NCBI GenBank assembly: GCA_036365515.1
Contig: CM070873.1
Location: 228,733,876-228,797,875 of the forward strand
Source of the DNA: Torymus aiolomorphi
Taxonomy: Eukaryota; Arthropoda; Insecta; Hymenoptera; Torymidae
Direction: 5' to 3'
DNA length: 64,000 bases
Below are positions 47,463 to 60,000 of the stretch, one piece after another (within the stretch, counting starts at the first letter, position 1; every line of letters starts with the position of its first letter). The notes under the pieces were generated by a model that saw only the letters and a list, made by a program, of their open reading frames with translations, made no database searches and was not told the DNA's origin. The position numbers and the translations under genes are program-made.

Positions 47463-47722
47463 CTACACTGAAAAAAAAGTACAGGAAAAAGTACTAAACG
47501 TTCAATAAAAATTACCATCTTGTGCAGGGAACGCGACGACAGACTGTAAAAACCAAAAAAATTACCATACTTTATAAGAAATTTTACCAGAAATATAGTA
47601 AAATTTACTTTACTCTATTGTAAAATTTACTATAAAGTATTGTAATTTTTCGGATCTTTACAGTCTGTGGTAGCTTTACGAGACGGTATAGTAATTTTTC
47701 CAAAACTTTTCTCTCAGTGTAG
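47463..47722. mobile_element. MITE with CTACACTGA termini
   Basis: The left end CTACACTGAAAAAAAAGT and the inverted right end ACTTTTCTCTCAGTGTAG bracket nested inverted segments (GACTGTAAA and TTTACAGTC; AAAATTTACT and AGTAAATTTT). It is 260 bp and non-coding. Confidence 0.75.
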
Positions 47723-49239
47723 ATACATGTTTTATTTTATAGAATAAACAACCTTACTAAAATAAGATTACTTCAATATCCATACTTTCATATTTCAAAT
47801 TAGACCACGATAATCGTGTCATACATTAATTAAAAGTATATTGCACGTACTTTACGGGAATTTATGCCAGCACGAGTGAGAGGGTTCGAAAGGTTCTCGG
47901 ACCTATTCGAGTTGCACACCTCAAGAGGTCCACTAAAGTGTTGGGTACAGCGAGAAATTTCGTATGAAGAAACCAGGTTATTGATCGTGCCATTATCACG
48001 AGAGAAAGATACCCCCTCCTCTAGGTGTTCGCGACACATTGGATGATGCATTACTCGCAGTCGTGGATGCGATCGATTGTTGTTGATGGCTCGTCATCGT
48101 CCTTACGTCTTCCTCTAAACATCTACGTGCACAGCTCCGATCTCCCTCATTAGCTACATCTGGTTTCGGTCTCCCAAATTAGCTGTCATCCAGCTGGAGC
48201 AAAAGAATTTGTAAAAGAATATTTGTTCACGTTAAATTAGTGATTTTTTGAGGAACGAACATTGTTTGGGGCTAATCATAAATTATTATCTTCAGATAGA
48301 AGGCTCTTTCATTTGACACTATATATAAGGTATGTTGTAATCCATGCGATAACGTCAATTGGATGTAATGTAGAAATTGGTTACAGCGTAATTCTCAAAA
48401 TCCAAAGCCTAAAACAGTATTTATGTATGTTAAAGTTTTATATACATCCAAAAAAATTCAAAACGTTTCACAAACATAGGAACTCACCCTCAAACATAAA
48501 CACGTGCAACCGTAACATATGTAGCTCGAAAATCGCACGAACAACACCTGATTTTACATACGCGCCACTTTTACATTCTCTCGAAAGTCAAGTTTACTCC
48601 TCTGTACACGAGTAGCTATACACATGCACATGTGCGCGCACGCGCGAATATGCTCGCGTACGAACGCGAGAAACATAATACTACCGGCGTAGAGCGCTGC
48701 AGACTGGCCAGAGGATATGAAACATCCGGCGGCGGAGGCGGGAAAAGCGCTAAAACGTCCGGGTGCCGCGCGCAAGCTCGTGCGTCTTTTTATCCTCCCC
48801 CTACCACGCTGAGATTATTCTTCGCAGACAGGCGCGCGTCGTTCCTGCTGCCATACAGTGTGTGTTTCGCGTGTACACGTACAATCCGAGTCCCCAGGAT
48901 GAATGGAGAGCGGGAAATCAGCTTATGAGCCTATACCAGACACTCACCGCGGTTGCTTGCATATTTCAGGCTTAGCGCGCACGACTGTGAGGCGCTAGCG
49001 TTGTGCGCTGGATGTTTTTTCTCAATTCTAGGACCTGCGGAGTAATGCGACACCTTGATCTTATTTTAATTTGTAATGGGGAGGGTAATGGTGTTTCAAA
49101 CTTGTAGTAGGTGGTTTTGGTATTAAAGTATTGTCTTACGGTTTTTACTGAAGCACTTTGGTTTAAGTTTGATATTAATTTTATTTTATGTAAATTAATC
49201 GGTCGTTGGGTAGCGGAATAGTACCTTCGTTGACAAAAA
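47723..49239. other. Gene-free stretch
   Basis: A GC-balanced patch at 47850-48060 is open on both strands for 60-73 codons but shows no motif or splice context. CG-rich DNA follows at 48600-49010. Confidence 0.35.
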
Positions 49240-49290
49240 AAGTTAAGCAGAGCTTGCAGAGGTCAGTAGTTGAATGGGTGACCAGTGTAT
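49240..49290 (+). pseudogene. 5S rRNA-derived fragment (internal promoter region)
   Basis: GTTAAGCAG (box A of 5S rRNA) is followed, with exactly the normal spacing and no gaps over 42 nt, by GGTCAGTAGTTGAATGGGTG then ACC (intermediate element and box C). The 5' and 3' thirds of 5S are not recognisable, so this is a 5S pseudogene or a 5S-derived SINE head. Confidence 0.6.
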
Positions 49291-52200
49291 ACCTATTTAA
49301 TTCTGACAATCGAATACGTGATTCTCGTTCCAAACAAAATGCTCTTAATAAAGCATATAAATTTGGTGAACTTGAATTCAACCCTCAATTTCTGTGCATG
49401 GAGTAAAGTTTCGATTGTAGAATTCGTTCAGAGGTTTTACATTAAATTAAAATAAAAAGTTGAATTATGTTTAGAAAAACAAGCATAAACAAAACTATAC
49501 AGCAGGTTAAGTTATTATGATAATAAGAATAATGTTTTAGATTCATTAAAAAACAGTGTTCAGCTGCAATTTTAAATCTATAATAATTTCTGCTTGTCAT
49601 AAGTCTTTAATATTGCAATCTTCCTAGACTTAATTCAAAACTATTATAGGGTGAATATGGGAATTACTGTGCTTTCGCAATAGTTACTTTACTTTATCTT
49701 GTAACACATAGCAGTAATAAATATTGCTGTATTCTTATTTAGAAGTTATGCACCTTGATAAAAATGTATATGTTTTAATTAATCAAGATTTATATTCTAA
49801 TAAATTAAATGCGTTTAATGGCGAAAAACCTATAGAGGACGGCTGTATTCGATTAGAACTCCGCTAGGTTATATTAATCACACAGCGACTTCATGTAGAA
49901 TCTAAATTCAATTTGCCTTCTTGAAGATGAATAAGACTTCTCCTATTATGCGTGCAAGTTTTAAATGAGAAAAGTTTATTTATTATTGGATGAGTATAAT
50001 GACGATAGTGGAGACAATACAAGTGCTATATTAATAATGTCTTTCTTTCATCATGATATTAGCTAATAACAATAATAATACTTTTGATGCTTTGTGTAAT
50101 TGTTAATTTCACTTTTTTTGTTATCAATTTAGTGGAAGGGTATGATATTAATTGAGGAAAAAAATTTTGATGTAATTTTTGTTTGTCCTATAAGTATCAA
50201 GTAATTACTGGTACGATTTAACGTTACTTTCAACCCTATGATTGTTGTTGAAGCACCTGATGGCCGAGACCAAACACTGGTCTACACTGTAGAATTTTCC
50301 TCTACAATATATAAACTTGCAATTTATCATTTTAAAAAGTTGAAAAGAACAACACATTTTCAGAATTTCTTATTACTTTATTATTAATTCCATAATTATT
50401 ATTATTAATGGTTTTCGCAACAATCAGTTTGCAGTAATTTATCCTGCGAGTAATTAAATTCACTGAAATGCCCTGCATTGTTTATGCTCCGAAATAGAAA
50501 GCATCCGTCAATCGAGAGCAGCGTATCGTTTGACTCATAAGCGCCGCGCAGTCATATTACGCTAAACCGACAATGCGCATGAATTGAATATACATTGTTA
50601 GCGGTCCGCGTGATTTGCCGCATTTTCAAATATTTACATTTCCGTGGCGCTTCGCGGAAACGCGGGCGCGACGGGCTCGCAGCTAGTGGCGCTGAAACCA
50701 CGCGAAATGCAAATGACGAATAAAGCTCCGAGCGCGCAAAAATGCGATTCCACGCGACTATCTCTCTCTCTAAAAAAGAGAGAGAGAGAGAGAGAGAGAG
50801 AAATGGCAACACACAACAGCGCGAAAGAATCCAAATAGACTGCCGGAAAGTAAAATAACAGTGACGCGGTGATATTTTCGAAAGCTGACATTATTTACAA
50901 TTTCGCTTTTAATCTCCGGCCTTCCACTTTTTTCGCGCTCTTATTTTTCTGACCTCGTGGAATATTTCACTTATATTTGCGTTAAGACGGATTGTATTCT
51001 GGGAATAATTAATAAAGCATAAATTGCTATAATGTACTTTAGGAGTAAAATTCTTGGTAAACGATAATTCAACCTTTGTACAATTATAAATATATATACA
51101 TCTCTATATACTGTCATTAATTTAATACTAATTCCTAAAACCTGCAGCCCGTATTACGAATATCAAATGAATACTTTACAAATAATTTTGTATGCAACAA
51201 ACGAGCTTTATGAATTCTCAGTCTGCGCAATAAATTGCAACAAGCCAACCTCTCCGCCTCGACGCTAATGATATTTTTCTCATCCGTGCGCGCACTCCCT
51301 CTGTCGCTTCGCACTTTTTTTTCTCTCTCCCCCGTTTAATTTCTTCACCCTTTTTTCCGCTACATTCTTTTTTACCCTTTATCCCCGCGGCTCTACCATC
51401 CGCCTACCCCGCATTTCCCCTCCCTCCTCTCACCCCCTCGCGTATTTTTTCCACACCACGCTGAAGCTCGAAATTTCGATTAAACGGGATTTCGATAGGC
51501 GAATCGCGCGCGCGCGCCTGCGGTATATCCCGAAGGGAAATTTACCGAATGTTCGGAAAATGGAGAACGAGCGAGTGTGAGAGCGAGAGAGAGAGATAGA
51601 ACTGCAAGCTGCGATATAGCAGAGCGAACACGTGGTGGTGGTAGTGGTGGTGGTGGTGGTAGTGTGGGGGACAGCAGGCAGAGTCATCGGCCGTTCGGCC
51701 GGGATAATGCAAAATGAAATTGTCACAATAATCGTCGACGAACGTATACGCCGCGACCGGATAAGCCCCGACAAGTATCGAATCGCTCTGGCGCCTGCTG
51801 CACACTTGCATGTGTGCGTGTGTGTTTGTGTATGCACGCTTCACTCGCTCTCTATCTCTCTCGCACACATCCCAGAGCGCATTGGCCACTTAGTTTTGCC
51901 CCCGCGCTCGTGACAAAATCAAAATTGTTTTAACATGCGATAGGTCGCCTCTCCGCAGGTGCATATTTTATGCGTAATTTGCCTTTCAATTAACCGAGAG
52001 GTCACCTATATTTATAGTTCGCTGCATTTTTCTTTCCTGAAATGATGTTATTTATATAAAAAATCAATTGAATTTTCATCGTAACCGGATAAATATACAT
52101 TAAAATGGTTAATATATAAAAAAAAGTTGTTCTTATAAAAGACACTTTCCATTGTTAAGCGAACTGTAAGTTAACTAATTAGATTAATTAGTCTGAAAAT

Positions 52201-53266
52201 CTTCAAAGCCATATCACCGCACGTGCTACTGATTTCACGACAAAATCTAAATTTATGCTGGAAAAAATCTTCCTACATTCTTCCGTTTTATTTCCCTGCA
52301 ATATAAATCGAAACAAAATTTTTTCGCAAAATTGGATCCGCCTCAATTTACCTTTTCCTGTGTTCAATTCGCCATGCCCCAATCGAACCCCAGATTAAAA
52401 AAAAAAAATCTAGCAAAGTTTGCTCTGAGAAATTGGCGAGTCTTTGCACGCCAATATGCATCTACACAACATTAAAAAAAGAAAAAAAAAACTAGCACAC
52501 ACGCACGCGTACACGCACAATACCGCACGCAGGCGGAAAACTAAACACTAAACCTGAGTAAAGGCACACGAGCCGTGTGCCGGCTCTCTCGCCACCATTA
52601 CCAGGTTGATTGCGCGAGAATTCGAACGGCCGACAACAGCGTAACGGTTTCGCGTAAAATCTGGATAAATCTGCAATCTGCAAACAATACCCAAAATTTC
52701 CAACCGTAAACGATTGCAATTTTGCACCCGCCAGCGGACTGAACGAGCTCTGCCACCCTGGCGTGTCTCCCTCCTCTCCCCTCGGCACTTTCACATAAAA
52801 CGCGCGCGCGCGCTACGACAATCGCTCGCGCGTCCGACTGCGTGTACACGTGCGCGCGACCATATATACATATTCATGCTCAACGCTTCCAGCTATATAC
52901 GTGTATATATATACATATACACACGCGCGTATTTTCCCTATCGCCCGAAGCATAATACTCCTTTCGAAATCTCTGCGCGTCGGCGCGAATAAACATATAG
53001 GCTGAAAAGAATACGCGGGGCGATGACTTTCCCCACCCTTTTCGTTTCTCCAGCTTATATTACACGCAAAGCGAAACGTATACGCGCATACTTTTACACA
53101 TATATATGTACAGAAAGGTATGAGTATGTACGTATGTGTGCGTGTGTGTGCAGTGAGTGCGATGTGACGCGGGAGTCTCGAATCGGCAAATTGTTCGCTC
53201 GCGTGTCCCGCTGTTTGCCTGAGCGATAATCTGTTTTTGTTGCGGATTTGCGCTGCGGCGCACCAC

Positions 53267-53303
<37 letters not shown>

Positions 53304-53949
53304 GCTGTTCACTGAACGTCAAATAAGGGCTCTCTCTCTCGTTGGCCTATTAGGCGTCGAATTCATTGACGATGAGCTGGTACGCTCATGCGAGCACGTA
53401 TATAGCCCGCGTATGCCCGCAAGAGTGCAGTGTGCACGAAATGGCAATCGCGGATTGTCCGAGCTCTGGGCTGGTTTTGTGATAAAGGTATTATTTAGAG
53501 TTTCTCATTTTCCGATTGAGCGTGCGGCGATTGTACTATGCGTATCAGGGGGGATGGTGTGAGAGACAGAGTGTTAGCGGGGATAGTCGGATCTATCTAA
53601 TAGCGGTGCGACCAAAAGCGGTTCTCGATTTCGCGAGTGCATGGTAATGTGCGGCATTCTTTAAATCTCGCCGACTAGATTTGCATATTGTTATAGGGTG
53701 GGAAAGCCTATTTTACGATTTTATTGGGCAATGGTTTTTTGAGTAATACCGTTCGTGGTTTATTCGATATAAACCGTACGTTAAATTTGTTTATTAATCA
53801 AATTTTTTTTTGTTATTAATATTTATAGTAATAAAAACTATTTGTAAAAGTATAAACTGTGCATTAATAGTTAATATTGCAATATAATTATAAGGAAGAC
53901 CAGGAATCATTAGTGGATTGTATTATTAAAAGTAACATTTTTTCTCAAT
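49291..53949. other. Gene-free stretch
   Basis: AT-rich to 50500, then CpG-rich. Simple repeats: (GA)n at 50776-50801, (GGT)n at 51631-51664, (CT)n at 53267-53300. No coding motif was recognised. Confidence 0.4.
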
Positions 53950-54440
53950 TAACAGTCGTTGACTTGGTAAAACAAGGTACCATCTAAGAATCCGGTTGAA
54001 AAATGAAGTCGGTTCGAAAAGGTACCAACTCACAAATAGAGTTTTTCAATCAACTTTGCAGGCTTCAAAACGAACCTTAAAATAATGATAATATTAAAAA
54101 TGCTTAAAATGCATGTGTGTAATCCCTGTAAAAATAGTACTTTTCGATACACTTGTGTTCGATACCCAAGCTAGAATCATATTTATCACAAATATCGAAC
54201 ATTATTTTATGACACTTCGTGCGTTAAGTGACATTTTTGAGCATGCTTGTTTTAGCAAGTGTGCGTAAAAGTGTCACTTTACGCACGATGTGTCATAAAA
54301 CACAATTGTATAAGAAAGATTCTTATTTTATTTGATTTGACTTCTCAAAGTTAAACAAAAAAAACCTACTTGTGAGTTGGTATCTTTTCGGAGCGGATTC
54401 TGAATTGGTACCTTCTTTTACCAATCCGTCGAAGTAACAT
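53950..54440. mobile_element. Foldback element containing a second hairpin
   Basis: TTGGTAAAACAAGGTACCAT...AATCCG and GGTACCAACTCACAA on the left are inverted on the right (TTGTGAGTTGGTATC; GGTACCTTCTTTTACCAA). Between them lies a separate hairpin at about 54208-54303 with TTTATGACAC...TAAGTGACA arms. Confidence 0.7.
54208..54303. repeat. Hairpin nested in the foldback
   Basis: TTTTATGACACTTCGTGCG with TTAAGTGACA is inverted as TGTCACTTTACGCACG with TGTGTCATAAAA, separated by about 30 bp. Confidence 0.7.
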
Positions 54441-56186
54441 TAAAATCTAAAAATTGTCTTTCTGAATTATATATCATAAGTTTCGTCCATGAATCTCCTA
54501 AATCATTCAAAAGTAGTTACGTTTTCAAGAAAAAAGATACTTAAGATATTATTATTATTTATATTATTTTTGCAACTCCAAAGTCATCCAAAATACTTGT
54601 GCATCGCATTATATCGATCCTGCTCTATTTGAGTGTATAATTAATCCATGGTAAAGTTTGTGATATATTTTACATTACAAATTCGAACTTCAAAATATAT
54701 TGTACATATTCAACAACTTTGCCATGAGTACCGTACTATTTGAACTAGATAACAAATCAAGTACTTATATATATATATGTTTAGTTCGGATTTACGAAAT
54801 ATGTAATGGCAATAAAAGAGAAAGAAAAAACCAACGTAAGCTTATTAGATCAGGAGTTACCAAAAAAAAGACAATTGAAAATGAGCGTCTAACAATACTC
54901 GACCTACAACTACTTCCATTTCTTTGAAATGTTAATTCATCGCGTTTACAATGTTACCAGCTGCGGTAACTTCGTCAAGTTTCATTTAGGTTTACGTCTT
55001 TTTAGATTTTAAACAATGGTACAGATTTCGCATTTCTCACCAACAAAAGTGAAATAAATCACGTGGTCCCATCCCTCTAGTACGTAATTGATCACGTAAA
55101 AATCACATAAACAGGTGTTCGACCTAGCAAATCAAAACATTGTAAAATTGCACATTTCCATGATTCCCCAACGATCAATCAATCCATCATCCCCAACGAC
55201 CATTCCTTTCCTCCCCCGCAAAAAAAAATCTCACGAGCTTCTTGCGACCGCGAAAATCGCCGCTCGCTCCAACTCTCCGCACCACGGCAACTTAGCAAGA
55301 GGAGTTGCGCGCAGCTAAGTACGGCTTTGGCGAACAATCGCGGCGCGACATCGCGAGACCAATACCACGGAAAACACGTCTCCCCGTGCGCGCGTGCACA
55401 TGTATATATAGCCCCTCGCACACCTCTATACATACCTCCACTTGCGTGCACAGTCGAAACTCCTCGCTCTCTCAGCTCGGCGGTAACAGCAGCAGCCTCG
55501 ACTCACCCTCCCCCATACCTCGAGACCATACTAATTTCGGCCTCGCGCTAACGACCCCTTTGAGGTCATAAGTTACGCGAGTCGTACGCGCCGAAACACA
55601 TACCCTCGCGAGCGCGCATACAGCTCCCCTCCCCCCTCAAAAACTCTCGGACCGCGTCCCACACCCGTCTCTCCGACCATTGAGGGAAAGCAGAGAGAGA
55701 GAGCGTGTGCGCGATTCATCGGCGGCGGCGGCGGCACACAGTAGTCATGCGCGCGCTCCGTATATACGCGCAGCCCCCTGCGCGCGCAACGGCGACGGCC
55801 CCCCCGAAAGCGCGCGCGCGAGAGGAGGGAGAGAGGCCGCCTGCCTTGAAAGGCCAACGTGCTCCACGACGAGAGCTCAGTGCGCATCGCAAGTCCGAGC
55901 TCGACGGACGCACCCCCCTTTTATTACTACGCGTGTCCTGGTACTGGTCCGCGCCGGTGCGCCTCGCGATACATATATACGTATAGAGAGAGGGACAAAA
56001 AAAAAAAACAGAGACTATATACCACAGTGTAGCGTAGGTGGTGAGAGACACTATGGCTGGCAGGGATTGACAGTTACTTTTTTTTCGTTCAGAAACTTTT
56101 GCATTTTGCCGAACGACGATTTTTGTTTTTCAACGGGGGCCGGGAGGAGGTGAGCTGGTGGCAAGAAAAAGAGGGCGACGGCGCGA
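54441..56186. other. Gene-free stretch becoming strongly CpG-rich
   Basis: AT-rich to 55150, then CpG-rich with (CGG)n at about 55718-55734 and short GA tracts. It is probably upstream or promoter sequence of the plus-strand gene starting at 57031. No TATA box was identified with confidence. Confidence 0.35.
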
Positions 56187-56366
56187 ATGAGTGTATCAAG
56201 GTGCTCGGCGGAGCTGCGGAAGGATCAAGCCAGCGGTACCGATGTCGCCGATCCGCCGCCCGACGGCGATTGCTACCGTCCGAGATTGAAGCTGGTGACG
56301 AGCGACCTTGAAAGCATCTCGTTGAGGGAAAATCAGCGCCGGTTTCTAATTGCGAGCGGCAATTAA
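56187..56366 (+). CDS. Possible small or upstream ORF, 59 residues
   Basis: It begins ATGAGTGTATCAAGG and encodes MSVSRCSAELRKDQASGTD, later LKLVTSDLESISLRENQRR, ending IASGN before TAA. Unlike neighbouring frames it is not low-complexity and its composition looks codon-like. The context upstream of ATG (GCGCGA) is acceptable. It could be an upstream ORF in the leader of the gene at 57031, an unrelated small gene, or chance. No family was recognised. Confidence 0.25.
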   Translation: MSVSRCSAELRKDQASGTDVADPPPDGDCYRPRLKLVTSDLESISLRENQRRFLIASGN

Positions 56367-56935
56367 TAATTGGCTGCGGCCGAGGGGATTTTTGGATAGC
56401 GACGGCGCGCCGAGGGGCTTACTCGCGCCTCGGCGAACTTTCGAGCGCTGGCCGCGCAAAAGGGAAGGAGAAGAGGAGGAGGAGCGAGTTCCTTTCTCAA
56501 TTTTGGCTGTAAGATATAAGTGTGTAACGCGATTAGATCGATGGGTTATTGGAGCGCGGACCGCCGCTCCTAACTCGAATTACCGGATCACAATCGGCTC
56601 GCCCGCTGGAGGAAAACATCGGCGGTGAAGCAAGGACACACAGGCAACAAAGGGAACCAACGCTTGAGGAAAACAGAGCGTGAGAGGGAGAGAGTGAAGG
56701 TTTCGGGATGAGAGTCGTCATCGGCCGGAGTCTTCCGGTCGCCGGCTGATTCGGGCGATTCACGTAGATAGACACACATACACATCGACGCGGAGAAAGA
56801 CAGTGGAATAGAGAGAGATACACACCCGACTCGCGCGCGCGCGCTCGTGCACAGCGAGGTCAAGTGGGTACGCGCGCGTCATGAAGGCCGCGATTACCGG
56901 CAAGGCGTGAGCCACTCGAGTACTTTGCACCGGGG

Positions 56936-56963
56936 AGAGAGAGTAAGAGAGAGAGAGAGAGTG
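56936..56963. repeat. (GA)n tract in the putative 5' UTR
   Basis: GA repeats begin about 70-95 bp before the start codon at 57031. CGACGACGACGACG follows at 57006-57020. Confidence 0.85.
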
Positions 56964-57030
56964 AACGAGAGATAGAGAAAAATAAAGAGACAGAGGTGAG
57001 GTGAGACGACGACGACGACGTGGGAGAAGG

Positions 57031-57097
57031 ATGGCCAACATGAGTGCAGCACGGGCGCTACTAGTCTGCGCGCTCGGTATCTTCGCTGTTCTCCACG
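57031..57097 (+). CDS. First coding exon of a secreted or membrane protein (signal peptide)
   Basis: The ATG has a good context (AGGATGG); a second ATG three codons on (AACATGA) is equally usable. The 22 codons read MANMSAARALL then VCALGIFAVLH: a basic N-region followed by a hydrophobic core, i.e. a secretory signal peptide. The exon ends in phase 1 at CCACG|GTGAGT, an excellent donor. Signal-peptide first exons ending in phase 1 are common in receptors, Ig-family and other extracellular proteins. The identity cannot be determined from this exon. The next exon was not found, so the intron is probably longer than 6.9 kb. Confidence 0.7.
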
Positions 57098-60000
57098 GTG
57101 AGTCTTCTTGCGCCATATTTGTTGCCGCTCTAGTTTATCTTGATTGAACGAGAGGCGTTCTTTGCTCGTTTTTTATGCGGGCGGCTTTGTTGCTTTTTAT
57201 GAAAAAAATATATATAAAGTTCGTCGGTAAATAAAGCCAGGGCTGTGAGAGAGCGAAATGGTGTATAGCGACCAGCGGTGATGTTTTTAGAAATTGTTTT
57301 TCATCGATGCCGAGCAATCGTAGCTATATTCGATCTATAAAAAGCATTAAAGCATACGCATAGACTTACTATGTATATGTGTGTACGATGAGAGAATGTT
57401 ATTGTCGCGGTTTTAATTTCTATGCATATTGAACGTGTTCGGAAAAAATGTCCTATTAATATCGGAATATCCATCGCTAACGATATAACAGCGAGGTGGA
57501 ATTACAAATTGTTTATTAAACTATTTTGGTCGAGAATTGCCTTCAATCATTTTGCATTCACACCAGTGGTGCACGTAAAGGCGATTTTAAACAATGATAA
57601 AACGCACATTTAATATCCGTTGTAATATCTGAAATGGATGCGAAATCACGATTACAACGTGAGAAATATATGACACATCGCTGTCATGAAATGAAATCGT
57701 CCCTTGTATTTATTACTTGCATTATATTTATATGGCTTATAAGTTATAAATAAAACGGAACTGTTATAATTGGCAAGTAACAAAATAGTTTTAATGGCTA
57801 AACAATAACTATCAATTGATTTTGCATATGATATCAAATATTTTTATTACGCATTGGTATAATATTGCAAAACAATATTAATAGAATGTAAAAATCGGAT
57901 TGCATGAAATGTCTGACCATTGCGTACCCATGACTACTTGAATACACTATATTTACGAATTGCAGTTTCAAACGTAACGTATAAATAAATCAAATCCTAC
58001 AAAAGTTAAAGATGTTTTGAAAGCGAAAATTGTTGCGATTATTATGCGTCATAAATATATTACATAACTTATCAATAGTTATGATAAAAAGCAAAATTTT
58101 GAATTCCAGATTAGTTGACGGATGAAAAGGTATTCAAACCACAAGCGTAGCAAAATTAAAGTTGAGAATTTTAATATAAATACGAACGAAAGGGTATTTC
58201 ATATGGAAATTATTAATATGGTATATTCGTCATGTTTGCAATCAAATAATTATTAGAAGAAAAGTTACTATAAATTGAGGATGTAACATTTGTCTCATTT
58301 AACTTGACTAACTGAATGCTATTTTATCTTTGTATGCCCCTGCTGTTAAAACTAGTTTCAAAGCATAGTTTTGTACTACTTCGTGTTCACAACATTCGGC
58401 TTCATCTGGGTCAATTAAATTTATTCCAATAATTCAAAATAAACATGACAGAGTTCGGTAAATAAAGTAATATAATGCTTAATTTGTTTCAATTTTATCG
58501 CAATGACACGCCATTTTTGTTGTATCAACTTACCACACAAATATGCGTACGTTACAATACATACACTAATTACAAATACCCGCCCGTACGCTTAATTATT
58601 GTAATGAAATGGCTCTGAAACTCGGACACCACCACGACCAGTCTTTTGAAAAAAAACTTACTGCAATTACGTTAATGCACACTTTTTCTGCTTTTTGATT
58701 TAATTTTATTCCGTACATATGTTATGCATTATGAAATATTTTCGTAATTCCATTAAAACTCCACTATATTAGAGTGAAAATTTTCATTCAAACATTCTTG
58801 CATATAGAGGAGGAAGGATTCCGCCGCAGCGCTTTCACATAATAATAAATCGGAACACGTGAAAAAATTTGATGAAACATTTATTTTGCATGCCACTGCG
58901 CATTGTCCGAAAAAGGTGATTTACCATCTAACAACATACCGGTACTAAAAGCGATGGCGAACAAAAAAAAACACACACGCACGCACACACACGAGAGGCG
59001 AAAGAAGGAAACATGTTCTAAAACCATTGAAACGTGGCACGCGACCTGGCGCGCCCGGCATTTTTGAAAACACATAATTTTTTTACACGCCGCCACGCCG
59101 CAGCTCTGCGTATATTTTGCCACGCGCAATCTTTTATGTAATGCGGGGCTATGGTTATAAGAATTTTCGTGCAGAGCTTCGCTCGCGGGCGCGCTTGTAA
59201 TTCGCGCGCATATGTGCGCATCCTGCTGTCGAGTAGCGTGAAAGCACGCTGCACTCCTCTACCGAGCGAGACAGAGAAGAGAGAGAGAGAGAGAGGGGGG
59301 AGGAGGGGTTATAGAGGGAGATGGAAAAGCGAGATTTTACACCGGTACTTTTTTTACGGCGCTACACGTGCTATCGCGCCGTCGCAGTGAATGTCCGTCA
59401 AAAAGCAATAAAAGCGCGGGATAAAAAAGTTCGGATGGCCGAGCGCAAGTGGCATCTCGCCCGCCTTCGGTCCCGTGAGCGAAAACTGCCCAAAAGGCGC
59501 GGCACCGGAGAAAAATTCGCATGAATTTTTTACGCGAGCGCGAAGTGATAAGGGCAAATAAAAAGTCCCTGGGACGGTGGCCGGGCATCCAACTCCGCTG
59601 AATGTGGAATTTCGAAAAATTCGCTGATTGGGCAGAGACGACCCTTACCTCCACCGTCGTCGTAGTCGTCTTTAGTGCCCGTCCCGCAAGAGAAGGATGA
59701 ATTTTCTTTCCCCCTGGTGCCGTCTCTTAATTTAATTTGAGAGCGGACGGGTCGCTGCCCCGAGGTCTTTTCTCTCGCGTCGCGGGAGCGGTTTCGCTTT
59801 CGCGAGATATTAAATGGGGAATTCCGTAATGCGATTTTGATGCGGTTTGCTTAATTTTAAAATAATGGCCGTTTGCGAGTTTATAAGGACTTTTTTTCAT
59901 CTATAGAGTATCACTTTTATGAAATGTTTTGAAGATTTTTCAATTCTTTTTATTAATTAAATTAAACTAGAAAAAAATTCTAGTATATATATTAAAACAT

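Noticed and set aside
55573..56153. Overlapping 93-157-codon open frames on both strands
   Set aside because: CpG-driven Arg/Ala-rich frames with (CGG)n; no domain.
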